From Tetranychus cinnabarinus (lineage: Eukaryota > Arthropoda > Arachnida > Trombidiformes > Tetranychidae), in the NCBI GenBank assembly GCA_022266195.1, contig WHVY01000002.1, positions 4,851,001 to 4,915,000 of the forward strand: 64,000 nt of DNA, in the 5' to 3' direction. Made by a program: the position numbers and the translations under genes. The notes under the pieces are model-generated. The model was not told the origin of the DNA, searched no databases, and saw nothing but the letters and a program-made list of their open reading frames with translations. Below, piece after piece: positions 35,984-46,135 of this stretch; position 1 is the stretch's first letter; each line of letters opens with the position of its first letter.

Positions 35984-36880
35984 TCAGCTAGGCTGATGTA
36001 AGTAATTTATCTCTGGTCCAGGGGCACAAGAACTTCCCATCGACGTATAAGTTGACATGGGCAGGTGGGAATAATTTGAGTTGTTCATATAGCTCATGGC
36101 CATTGGAGCTGAAGTCATATCATATCTGGTATATAGACCAGGTTGGGGTGAACCGTAAGCGGCATGTTGTTGATAGTCATGCATGGATACTGGTGGATAA
36201 CTGCATCCATTCATTTGATAGAGATCACGAGATACTGCGGCTGCAGGTCCCGCCAAAGATTGTGATGGGTCCGCGGTTAAAGAACCTAATCCACTAGTCA
36301 GTGAATATGGCTTATCTTTTTTCATTAAAGTTTTGGTCTTTCGACGTGGTCGATATTTGTAATCCGGATGATCTTTCATGTGGACTGCTCGTAGCCTTTT
36401 GGCTTCATCGATAAAGGGTCGCTTATCAATTTCAGATAACACCTTCCACTCGGTACCAAGCCTTTTTGAAATTTCCGAATTGTGCATTTTCGGATTTTCT
36501 TGGGACATTTTCCGGCGCTGTCCCCTTGACCAAACCATGAAAGCATTCATTGGCCGTTTAACTCTATCAATTTCCTTTTTTGCTGCAAGTGCAGCAGCGG
36601 CAGCGGCAGCGACAGTGGCTGTTGCTGGTGAGGAAGATGAGTGGGTGGTTGATGGTGTGAGTGAGCAATGTGATGAGGCTGGGCTTGATGAATTTTGATG
36701 CACAGAATTATTGTCACTAGCGTTATGTTGAGAAGGATGATAATGATGTTGATATGGATGGTGAAGATGGTGGTGTGGTGATGATGATCCGTTTGTTTCG
36801 CACAAGTCATACATACTGTCTAATCCCATTGTTGTTGTTGCTGTTGCTGTTATTGTTGGACTGATGTCTAGAGGCTGCAT
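35984..36880 (-). CDS. SoxN: SoxB1-group HMG-box factor, copy A (298 aa)
   Basis: A single exon. The HMG box (about residues 105-184) reads DRVKRPMNAFMVWSRGQRRK, then MSQENPKMHNSEISKRLGTE, then WKVLSEIDKRPFIDEAKRLR and HMKDHPDYKYRPRRKTKTLM. This is the SoxB1 (Sox2/SoxNeuro) type, including the RRKTKTLMKKDK extension. SoxB1 proteins bind the minor groove, bend DNA, and maintain neural progenitors. The N-terminus has His-rich, Ser/Thr-rich and poly-Ala runs. The C-terminus, from VSRDLYQMNG to the end, is identical to copy B. Position 126 has Ser (MSQENP), where copy B and most SoxB proteins have Ala (MAQENP). It is 30 codons shorter than copy B. Only 90 bp of upstream sequence is shared with copy B, after which a formin relic begins, so this gene probably lacks the ancestral distal promoter region. 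Confidence 0.93.
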   Translation of the reverse strand: MQPLDISPTITATATTTMGLDSMYDLCETNGSSSPHHHLHHPYQHHYHPSQHNASDNNSVHQNSSSPASSHCSLTPSTTHSSSSPATATVAAAAAAALAAKKEIDRVKRPMNAFMVWSRGQRRKMSQENPKMHNSEISKRLGTEWKVLSEIDKRPFIDEAKRLRAVHMKDHPDYKYRPRRKTKTLMKKDKPYSLTSGLGSLTADPSQSLAGPAAAVSRDLYQMNGCSYPPVSMHDYQQHAAYGSPQPGLYTRYDMTSAPMAMSYMNNSNYSHLPMSTYTSMGSSCAPGPEINYLHQPS

Positions 36881-36970
36881 TCTAGGCTATTTACAGTTGC
36901 TGGTTAGTTGGGAAGCCGTGCGTGGCTCTGCATGTATTTAAGATCAGTCAGTCAGTCAACGAAAATTTTT
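36881..36970 (-). promoter_or_regulatory. Proximal promoter/5' UTR of SoxB copy A (shared with copy B)
   Basis: Ninety bases nearly identical to 40667-40756. On the minus strand they include a run of GACT units (TGACTGACTGACTGATC) and TTAAATAC, a possible TATA-like element. Homology to copy B stops exactly at the end of this block. Confidence 0.5.
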
Positions 36971-36980
36971 TCCTAATAAT

Positions 36981-37362
36981 ACCAATTGATTCCACAGTAT
37001 CAATTTATGATTCTGCATATGGATCACTTCGTCGAGTAGGAAGTGGACGTCGATCAACAAATCGATCAGTCAATTCGTACAATCCTGAATCGACTAGAGA
37101 GCGAACCGTTAACGCAGATGGAGTTTACTCTGTCAATTTGAGATCGTGTGATATTGAGTCTAATATTTTTGAGATTCATCACATAAATAATATCAAATAA
37201 TGAACCGAGATCATTTATGAGACAAACATCTTCTTCTGCGGCAAAATCACAAAAGACACTTAATCATGCCAGATTTAGATTTTAATAACTTTATAAACAT
37301 AACTTAAAAAGACTAAAAAAATCAAATTTTTTCAAGCTTTTACTTTGGTTAAATATAATAAA
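36981..37362 (+). pseudogene. Scrambled relic of the formin 3' exon and 3' UTR
   Basis: Three pieces match formin exon 8. 36981-37001 corresponds to 31225-31245. 37000-37177 corresponds to 30620-30797 at equal length with few substitutions (IYDSAYGSLRRVGSGRR is preserved). 37192-37362 corresponds to 31792-31962, including the stop codon and poly(A) signal. About 1 kb of the parent is missing between the second and third pieces, and the first is out of order. The frame is broken at the joins, so no formin product is expected. Confidence 0.9.
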
Positions 37363-39198
37363 GAATATACGAATCAATTATCGGTATGATGAAACTCGTT
37401 CTTTTATTCGAAATTTTTATCACTTAACGATTTACTCCCAAATTTTATTGTCAATTTTCAAATATTAAATGTGATCAAAACAATAACATTTTATTTACAT
37501 TTAACATTCAATATTCACTCAATTTTGGTAATTATTTAAATTTTTCCAACCCAAGCCTCGTCAATATAAACTCGAGGATCAATCAAAAGGAATTAACATA
37601 AAGCAAACAGTGAAATTAAAGGAATCCATGGGAAACTATCGTCATCTAGTTATCAATAGCCTTTAAATTGAACATCTTCACAAATTTGCTGCTCAATACT
37701 TTGTTAATCAAAGTTACACATCTTTTGAAATTCTTCTCGTTGAATATGATTTATTGAAAAGGACATAATTATCAATAGTTGGGACTGTATATAAAACGGA
37801 TCAAATCAACATACCAATCTATGGGATACTTTTATCCTTGACATTTATTGGTTTTCCTAACAAAAAAAAACTCTGCCCTTAAGGGAATCATCTTATTGAG
37901 GACAACATTCGACTCAATAAAGATGTCCATTTTAGGTGGCATATTATTATTGTTATGGTTATCATTATTGCAACTATTATTATGATTATTACACTTTCAT
38001 TTTATTTGATTTCTGTTGAATCAATTTGATTTTGCTTTTACTGGAAAAACATTGAACGATGTTTAACTTGATTGCAATAAAAACCCTCAGTGCAACAAAC
38101 TAAACCATTTTTTTTCGTTTCCAACCTTACAACAACAAATTAATGGAATGAAATAATAATAAGAAAAGGAAGAAAGAAGAAAATGAAGAAAAAGGGAAAA
38201 TCAAATCATCTTACATCATCTTCTCACTCTTCCTTAATTCAATTAAATAGTAACCGATTTAAGGTTGATATTCCCATGTGATAGTATAGAGTTAACTTGT
38301 TAAAGTAATAGCCATTTATTTAATATTATTTTAAGCAACTACCATCGATTGTTGGATCAACAAAACCCAATCCTAATTGTACCAAAGTAGTTTGATTAAA
38401 GCTGCCTAAAATAGTCTAGTGTTTAAGATATAAAAATGAACACTTTTTGTAAATTTTACAATTTCAGTGGTCAGTTGATCAAGTGGTTGCAGCGATTCAC
38501 CCGATTCGGAATAACAATGAAAGTGTTTTGTTTTCGTGCTCTTGAACACTCTTAATCGTATTTGATTTGCTTTACTGATCCCTCTCCATGATCATCAAAT
38601 AGTCTCATTTAAATCGCCATTATAATCACTTGACAAGCATTTTTGGCAGACTAAATAGTTTGTTGGATTGATTTTTGTGAAGACGCTTAACAGTTGTGTT
38701 AATGTTTTAGTAAATTGTTTGGTGAAAAAAATGAATCTTCAAGGTTAATGTTTCACTGTAGGTAATATTTATTTATGTGACAAGTTGTTCACAAGTTGGA
38801 TTAAATTCTTAATCTAACAAGAATAATAAAACAATTTCACTTTGCAGGAAGATCAATTGAAAAGCTGATGAAAATACTCAAGGTTGTAAGTTTGATAAAA
38901 AACAGCATTAAAGCTCAAGTAGAGGATCAAAATGAATGAGCGAGAGTAAAGATGTTTTTTTGTTATGTATAGCGGCCCACAATGTGATCTTTCAATCTTT
39001 CCAAACCATTATTGTGAGAAAATATAAGGAATCTCAATAATTGTTGATAATTTGCTGATGCCAATGACTATTGAAATATTTTGCTGCAATAAATGTAGCC
39101 TGTGTTGGTCTGTATAAAATACCTTGAGATGAAAAAAAAGAAACACTCTAAATAAACTCTTTTGGTTAAAAATTTACTTATTCACTAATTTATTTAGA
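37363..39198. other. Spacer inside the duplicated block
   Basis: Short stretches at 37383-37398 and 37429-37455 resemble the PRPF6-Sox spacer at 35896-35938. The rest, about 1.7 kb of AT-rich DNA, matches nothing I can recognise in the window and has no gene. GA- and AT-rich simple stretches occur near 38160-38200. Confidence 0.55.
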
Positions 39199-39397
39199 AA
39201 TCAAATTTAATCCAACTTCGATTTCTCTTTTGCTATCACTTTCTCGACTTGAAGAGAGTTGTGGTACTTTGGTCAAAGCGCGGTCAGTTGAAGAAAAAGC
39301 TCGTCATGATCTTCATGTATTGTTAGCTGCCACTAAACTTCTTTGGGTAGAAAGAAAATTACCTAAAACAAGAGAATGGTTTCATCAAACTATCAAA
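39199..39397 (+). pseudogene. Relic of PRPF6 with an internal 210-bp deletion
   Basis: 39199-39305 matches PRPF6 at 35229-35335, and 39305-39397 matches 35545-35637. The missing 210 bp equals 70 codons, so the frame happens to continue across the deletion (SRLEESCGTLVKARSV then HVLLAATKLLWVERKLPK). Both outer ends of the gene are absent. Substitutions are few, which suggests a recent origin. Confidence 0.9.
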
Positions 39398-39621
39398 ACT
39401 TCAGACAGGTTTTCAAAAATTTCAATAGCAATGAAAGTGGTTCTTTATCAATTTGGTTAATTATGCAGAAATTGAATTTCAGTTGAATGGAGAAAGGAAA
39501 ATTTAAATATTTATCGATAATCTTATGGTGTTGGAAAAGGTTTATTCAAATTCAGCAAATTCAGAAAGCGCCAAGAAAAAACCGAAACTCAGTCAGATTT
39601 GAAACAAATTTACTCACAAAT

Positions 39622-39627
39622 TTTATT
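39622..39627 (-). terminator. Poly(A) signal AATAAA of SoxB copy B
   Basis: TTTATT on + in the same relative place as in copy A, about 53 bases past the stop. Confidence 0.5.
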
Positions 39628-39679
39628 GTCAAAATGAACTAAGTGAAAAGCGTTACAATATTGATTAAAAGTTGAATAT

Positions 39680-40666
39680 TCAGCTAGGCTGATGTAAGTA
39701 ATTTATCTCTGGTCCAGGGGCACAAGAACTTCCCATCGAGGTATAAGTTGACATGGGCAGGTGGGAATAATTTGAGTTGTTCATATAGCTCATGGCCATT
39801 GGAGCTGAAGTCATATCATATCTGGTATATAGACCAGGTTGGGGTGAACCGTAAGCTGCATGTTGTTGATAGTCATGCATGGATACTGGTGGATAACTGC
39901 ATCCATTCATTTGATAGAGATCACGAGATACACTTAATGCGGCTGCAGCACTTGTAGGCCCCGCCGAAGATCGTGATGGGTCCGCGGTTAATGGATCTAA
40001 CCCACTAGCTAGTGAATAAGGCTTATCTTTTTTCATTAAAGTTTTGGTCTTTCGACGTGGTCGATATTTATAGTCTGGATGATCTTTCATGTGGACTGCT
40101 CGTAGCCTTTTGGCTTCATCGATAAAGGGTCGCTTATCAATTTCAGATAACACCTTCCACTCGGTACCAAGCCTTTTTGAAATTTCCGAATTGTGCATTT
40201 TCGGATTTTCTTGAGCCATTTTCCTTCGTTGCCCTCGAGACCAAACCATAAAAGCATTCATTGGCCTTTTCACTCTATCATGTTCATTTTTTGCTGCCAA
40301 TGCAGCAGCGGTAGAAGCAGCAGCGGCGGCGGCTGTTGCTGGTGGGGAAGATGAGTTGGTGGTTGATGGTGTGTGTGATGAGGTTGGGCTTGAAGAATTG
40401 TTCACAGTTGTGGATGATGATTGAAGTGAATGATGTGATGAATTGTCACTGATTGTCACAGCATGATGATGTTGAGAAGGATGATGATGATGATGCTGAG
40501 AAGGATGATGATGATGATGTTGCGATGGATGGTGAAGATGGTGGTGTGGTGATGGTGAATTATTTGATGAACCATTAGTTTCACACAAGTCGTACATACT
40601 GTACAACCCCATTTTTGTTGTTGCTGTTGTTGCTGTTATTGTTGGACTGATGTCTAGAGGCTGCAT
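39680..40666 (-). CDS. SoxN: SoxB1-group HMG-box factor, copy B (328 aa)
   Basis: A single exon and a close paralogue of copy A 3 kb away on the same strand. The HMG box is DRVKRPMNAFMVWSRGQRRK followed by MAQENPKMHNSEISKRLGTE, canonical for SoxB1 through RRKTKTLMKKDK. The N-terminal region has extra His-rich units (three PSQHHHHH-like repeats), more Ser/Thr and a longer poly-Ala run than copy A; the mid-linker also has SAAAALSVS. The last about 80 residues, from SRDLYQMNGCSYPP to LHQPS, are identical in both. Its 5' flank continues past the 90 bp shared with copy A into the trypsin-gene side, so this copy probably keeps the original upstream region. The aligned blocks (35912-36970 and 39608-40756) differ by exactly 90 bp, the 30-codon difference, so no net length change lies outside the coding region. 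Confidence 0.93.
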   Translation of the reverse strand: MQPLDISPTITATTATTKMGLYSMYDLCETNGSSNNSPSPHHHLHHPSQHHHHHPSQHHHHHPSQHHHAVTISDNSSHHSLQSSSTTVNNSSSPTSSHTPSTTNSSSPPATAAAAAASTAAALAAKNEHDRVKRPMNAFMVWSRGQRRKMAQENPKMHNSEISKRLGTEWKVLSEIDKRPFIDEAKRLRAVHMKDHPDYKYRPRRKTKTLMKKDKPYSLASGLDPLTADPSRSSAGPTSAAAALSVSRDLYQMNGCSYPPVSMHDYQQHAAYGSPQPGLYTRYDMTSAPMAMSYMNNSNYSHLPMSTYTSMGSSCAPGPEINYLHQPS

Positions 40667-40756
40667 TCTAGGTTATTTACAGTTGCTGGTTAGTTGGGAA
40701 GCCGTGCGTGGCTCTGCATGTATTTAAGATCAGTCAGTCAGTCAACGAAAATTTTT
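40667..40756 (-). promoter_or_regulatory. Proximal promoter/5' UTR of SoxB copy B (shared with copy A)
   Basis: Same 90-bp block as 36881-36970, with the tandem GACT units and TTAAATAC on the minus strand. Just 15 bp separate it from the protease stop codon at 40772. Confidence 0.5.
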
Positions 40757-40771
40757 GCCTGATTTCATTAT

Positions 40772-42796
40772 TTAAACTTGACAAAAAGTTGTTCCTGGAG
40801 CGACTTTTTCAATAAAAGGTCTAAATTTGGCTACAGTAGTATAAAATCCTGGTGTCCTTGGATCACCACATTCATCCATGGCACCAGAAACAATGCCAAC
40901 AACATAATACCTTCCATCTTTATGATCTTTGTACATCAAAGGTCCTCCAGAGTCTCCTGAACAAGCATCGGCTCCACTAAAGGTATCCACAGCACACATG
41001 TGACTTCCATGTACTTTAGGCATTTCAAATTTTTTTGCACGAGATTCGATATCAGGGTTCATTCGTATTATAAAATCACGTAACATCTTATTGCAAGATT
41101 CTTCTGTTCTCCCCAAATAGCAGGAAATAAGAAAAAAACAAATGAATCAACAAGTAATAAGATATTAATATCAAATTTGATTATCTCAATCGATCAATAG
41201 TTAACCCAAATGGTGATAATAAAAGTATAATGAACTTGGGAAGGAAACTATGAATTGAATGACTTGCTCTCTATTGTTATAATACTTCTAATATGCTATC
41301 ATGAGAATTATTAATAGTGACGAAATTTTTATTATCTATTGGGCTAATAATTGTTGGTTTAACAATACTTACTGTCGACGTATTCGACATCAACCTTCAT
41401 CAGAGATGTAGCCGGTTTACGATTAGGTCCAAGTCTACCATAGCCAGCAACAGTCAAGGTGAGAAATGGTTTATCCAGAGAATTAGCTAAACAAACGGGT
41501 GAAACTTTTTCTGTGAAAACAACTGGTTTGGTTAAACGAAGGATTGCAATGTCATTGTAAAGTGTCTCTTGGTTATAATTATGCGGATAAAAATATTTGG
41601 ACACTTTGTATGGTTTATTAAGAGCAGTTAAATCTTTAACTCCCAAGTAAACCTCAACACTTTCAATGGGACGCAGTTTTTTGCTTGAATCATGTATACA
41701 ATGGGCTGCCGTAATTATGTGCCATTCGTCTATCAATGAACCTCCACATAGACCATAGCGAGTTGTATTTTTACCAATAAAAAACCTTATTACGAGAAAT
41801 GGACGGAAAATAGAAATAAAAAAAACATTAAAACAACCAATTGAAATACATTGTTTTTTTTCCTTCTTGCTTTACCATTACCATTCAACCATTATTATTT
41901 TCACTATAAACGTACTGCTGGTTATTATCATTATTTGGTCACCAATTTGCAATCATAATAATAATGAAAAAAATAATGATGATAATGAGTCTGTTGTAAA
42001 AGAAATGAAAAAAGAAGCAAAAAAAGCTTTGTATTTTGTGTTGTGACCTGCATTGAGTGAGACCGAAACTGTAACCAAGATGATGATGATGATTATTACG
42101 AAAGGTAAATGTTGGAAACAATAAATGAGGCAAGATTTTTATTTTCTCTTCTGCTTAAGCTGATAACTTTTTGCGTGAGGATAAACGTATGAGATTTATA
42201 AGGTAAAGATGGACTTGAGACTAAAAAGTCACCGACCCAAAGGTAAGAATCATGTTTGTATTAACACTTAACCTAAAGTTTGTTTTACAGTTTTGTTTGA
42301 CCACAAAGAAAAGGAAGCAAAAAAAACTGAATCTCACAAAAAAAACACAAATCAGAAGATCATCATGATTCCAATTCAAAACCGATAATATCTAAAAACA
42401 ATATTTACCTGAGATGAGCAATCCACGGATATTCAGCATCCTTGGCATGAGTACCACCATAAACCCGAGTATTTATTGAATTCCAATCAGATTCATAACA
42501 ATCTAACAAGCAAAAAAAGAACAGTTAAGAACAAAGAAATGACGTAAAAGTTTAACCCAAAAAAGAGTCAAGGGTTAGTCGCCATCTAGTGATGTTTAAT
42601 TTTTTAGGGGGAAAAGCAGAAAATAATTAACAAAGGCAACAATTTACCAATTAAAGTATAGATGGCGACTTTGGAATAAACCAGATTTTGAATAAAAGTA
42701 AATTAAAAATGAAATTATTTTACCTGATAAACTGGTTTCCATTAAAAACCAGGATCCAATGAAAAAATAAAAGGTTAACCAGAGATTATTGATCAT
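40772..42796 (-). CDS. Secreted trypsin-like serine protease (S1 family), 303 aa
   Basis: Four exons, 42796-42724, 42502-42409, 41785-41373 and 41103-40772, join in phase (912 nt). The N-terminus is a signal peptide (MINNLWLTFYFFIGSWFLM). A short propeptide contains Cys26 and ends NTR37|VYGG, a trypsin-type activation site. The catalytic triad is His84 (TAAHC), Asp134 (NDIAIL) and Ser245 (GDSGGPL). Asp239, six residues before the Ser, sits at the chymotrypsin-189 position and predicts cleavage after Lys/Arg. The Cys in the propeptide could keep it disulphide-linked to the active chain, as in clip- or chymotrypsin-like zymogens. The exon 3 acceptor (aataag) and exon 4 acceptor (aacag) were chosen because they alone keep frame. 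Its 3' end is only 15 bp from the shared upstream block of SoxB copy B on the same strand. Confidence 0.88.
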
Positions 42797-45700
42797 CTAA
42801 ATCCGAGTAATAATCCAGTTAATCAACGTAAACAAAATCACAGTTACAGAAGTAAACAAATTTACCGTAATTGAGATGAATGAAGATAATCACTGGAAAT
42901 AAACATGACTAGATTAATGTAAATCATCAACTGAAAGTGTGAACAAATTAAATGAACTCAAATGAAACCACCAATCAACTGGTCTAACCAAATGAAATGA
43001 AGTTAACTGCAAGTTTAAATTGGAAATTTTTCTCGAAAAAAAGGAGAAAAGAAACAAAAAAAATAATGAAAAAGCAAGTTAATTGGTAAAATAATTACAT
43101 TTGATTGTTAAAAGTGGCTTTTCAACAATTTAATTAGATTCAATTCCAAAATAAAGATGAAGGTTAAACCGGCGTAAAACCATTGATTTAGACGAGTGAA
43201 ACCACTCAATTTGTCCCAATCAAATCCAATCAAAACAATTAATCTTGACCTGACCTGATCAACACTTAAATCTATTGATTTTTTCAACCTTTTCTCCTTT
43301 TTTCAATTCAAACTTGTATCACAATTAAGTCATGTTTTCAACATCAACCATTTACTGATCAATATTTCAACGGAATGTTTATCCAAACACAAATTAAAAT
43401 TAAAACTCTGATTGATATTCATCTAAAAATAAATTGTCGATGGTTAATCAATATCATTGCAAATTAATGGAAATAAATTCACAAGTAAAACAATTACAAG
43501 TCTTGAAAAAAATATTCAAATTTACCGGGAAAAAGTAAATTTTTATTTACTTTTGTTAAAGTAAAATTAAAGGTAAAAGCGTAATGCAGTTGCAATTTGA
43601 TAAGTGTTGATGGATTAATATAAGGCCAGAATGTAAAGCTGAGAAAATCGAAAAGAATCCAAAGATTGACCTTAAAGGTAACCTTTAAACCTGAAAACGC
43701 AGTGAAGCAAAAGGTACAACATTATTATTGTGTAGCATTTTGTGAATCGTTAGGTGCTAACAATTACTAGATCTTTATTTTAGCTGTTAACTTGATTAAT
43801 TTACAGATTGAGGCTGCTTCAAAATGGTGATCAAAAAGATTATGATTAGGGATGATGGTGAAGAGGGCAAGATAAGGTGATATGAAGAGGAGGTTGAAAG
43901 ATGGATTGATTATCTTACCCTGAGGCCAACAATCAATTATCCCATTTCGCGTTTGGGCCATCTTTACAAGCTTATTGCATTTGCACATATCATCTTAACA
44001 ACCTCATCATGATGATGGTTTAAAGATACTTTTCATTTCCAGTTGATGCATCATCATGTTTCATCTTCAAGTGTATTTCATCTAAATTAGTCTCTAATTA
44101 AACATACCTTTAGCCTTTTCCATCTTCACCAATCTCTCTTTTCCATTCCTTGATTCATCACATTGGCCAAATTATAATCATCATTCAGATTGAGAAGCAA
44201 ATTGTTGGTGGTCCACCTTTCAAATGATCAGTCAATTTTTGTGGTTAAATCTTTTTCTTCTGGTCATTCCAATTTACTCTCAAATCATTATCACCATTCC
44301 TTCATCTGCAACTCATTTCATTTTTTTAAACTTGAAAACTTTTCTCTTTTCAAGACTTTTTCATTGAAGAAAAAAGTCAATAACAAGAAAAGGTTGATTG
44401 AATCAATTTTTACGTGTAACTTGCCAATGGTTATTATCATCATTGCCTCAGTGCCTCAAGGTAAATCAGGTGAGGATGAAGAGAGAGAGAGAGAGAGAGC
44501 AAAGTTATCACCAGATTTTGTGTGAATATTATTATTAACTGTATTAAAGGAAATTTGCGTTTGTTCGCCTTCCATCGGCCTTGCTGTTCATCAAATCTGA
44601 TTATCCGATTAATTGTCAATCTGATTGATTGCAAACGTTGACTTGAACAAAAGGTAAATGAGGAAAGACAAAAAATGCAAATAATCATCATTCATGAGAT
44701 TAGATTGAGAACTGAAACTTCATTCTGTTTACTTAAAAATGAAAATCTTTTTTCACACAACCAACAAGATTAAGTTGGTTGTTAATCTAATAAAGTAATT
44801 GATTGTGAACAATTGAAACAATTGAAACATTTTTCCCTTTTTTCTCAATCTTCAAGTTTTTGGACTTTTTTTTGTCCATTAAAATGGAGTCCAAGGAAGA
44901 GATTAATTTTGAAGCGAATAATGAACACAACATTTACCTCTTATTACCTGTCCCTTCAGGGGTCACGCGTTTTCTTGAGACACTTTTCTTTCTTTTCTTT
45001 CGACACTCATTGGAACGAAAGAAAGAAGAAAAGAGAAAATCTTTTTTCTTCTTCTAAAACTGTCCAAGTAAAATGTCACAAAACCTTCACCTACACAGAT
45101 TTATAAGGTTTACCTGGTTTCATCTTTAAAAATTGCTTCTTCCACTTTCTGAACAGTTTCAACTTTAGCCTTGTTAAAGTAACTGTATCATCATCATCAT
45201 CATCAACAACAATCGTCATCATTTCTCTTCTTCCTTTTCAAGTTGGAAGGTCAATCAATCTCTTCTCTTCTTTTTGTAACTTCTTTTCATTCCATTTATT
45301 GCAATGTCCACTCCAATTCCTCGCAAATCTCAATTTCTTTTGTCTCATTCGTCTTCCTTCACACCTTTACCTTTTCGACCCTTTATCCAAGCTAACCTCC
45401 TTCCACCTCCTCCTCCTCCTCCTCCTTTAGCATCTCCAAACCTGTCAACCTTCTTTTCTTTTCTTTGCTCCTCATTTTCCGCTTTTACCTTTTACCTTTT
45501 TCTCCATCTTCTTCTCACATTATTCTTCTCTCTCTCTCTCTCGTTACATATTCACTGCAGGCTATTTTTCTTGTTCCCTCTCTCTTCATCTTCATCCTTG
45601 TTTCGAAAATTATTTTTTCTCTTTTCTTGTTCTTTAGTTTTCCTCCTCCAATCGACCCCCTTCCCACCTACTTCCAGCCTTCTCACTTTCCTTTCACACC

Positions 45701-46000
45701 TTCAATTGCACAGCTACTTTCTTCTGGTCTCATCTTGACTGCCAGTTTATCCTAATACCTAAAGGGGTCGGGGTCAACATTTTAAGGTTGACAGTGACAC
45801 CACAATCAGAGTGTGACGACCTGTAGTGAAGGGACTGACATTTCTTTTTCTCTTACTTTTTATTTAGACACACATCGAGCAACATTTTTGCAACTTCATA
45901 GATGGTCAACAAGGTGCGGTGATAAATTGGCCTGAATGAGACTAAAATTGATCTTTACCTTTTTCTTCTTCTTCTTTTTCTTCAGAAAATATTTTTCTAC
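42797..46000. other. Gene-poor interval, first part
   Basis: No supportable gene. It holds simple repeats: GA runs at about 44478-44500, CTC/CCT-rich sequence at about 45395-45430 and a CT run at about 45525-45545. The open frames here (44190-44525, 44813-45106, 45304-45738 and others) are hydrophobic/Ser or low-complexity translations of these tracts. Confidence 0.5.
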
Positions 46001-46135
46001 CGTTTACCTAGTTCAATCTTTATAGTCTTATGGTCACTTTCATCTCCTCCTACTCTCCTTTTCTTTATATTTAACACTCATTCTTGATGAATTATCGTGA
46101 CCTGGACCAATATCCCACTGACCAATGTCAAACAG
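45765..46135 (-). repeat. Dispersed repeat, inverted relative to the copy at 56520-56765
   Basis: CCTAAAGGGGTC (45769), GGTGCGGTGATAAATTGGCC (about 45912) and GACCAATATCCCACTGACC (about 46106) occur in order. Their reverse complements occur in reversed order at 56520-56765. A partial third copy is at 52440-52600. No coding capacity. Confidence 0.6.

Noticed and set aside
36052..36810. Frames on + and - overlapping the Sox genes
   Set aside because: Alternative-frame shadows; the poly-Ala, poly-His and HMG-box frames are the real ones.
45304..45755. Long Ser/Phe/Leu/Pro frames
   Set aside because: They come from pyrimidine-rich tracts (CT and CCT repeats).
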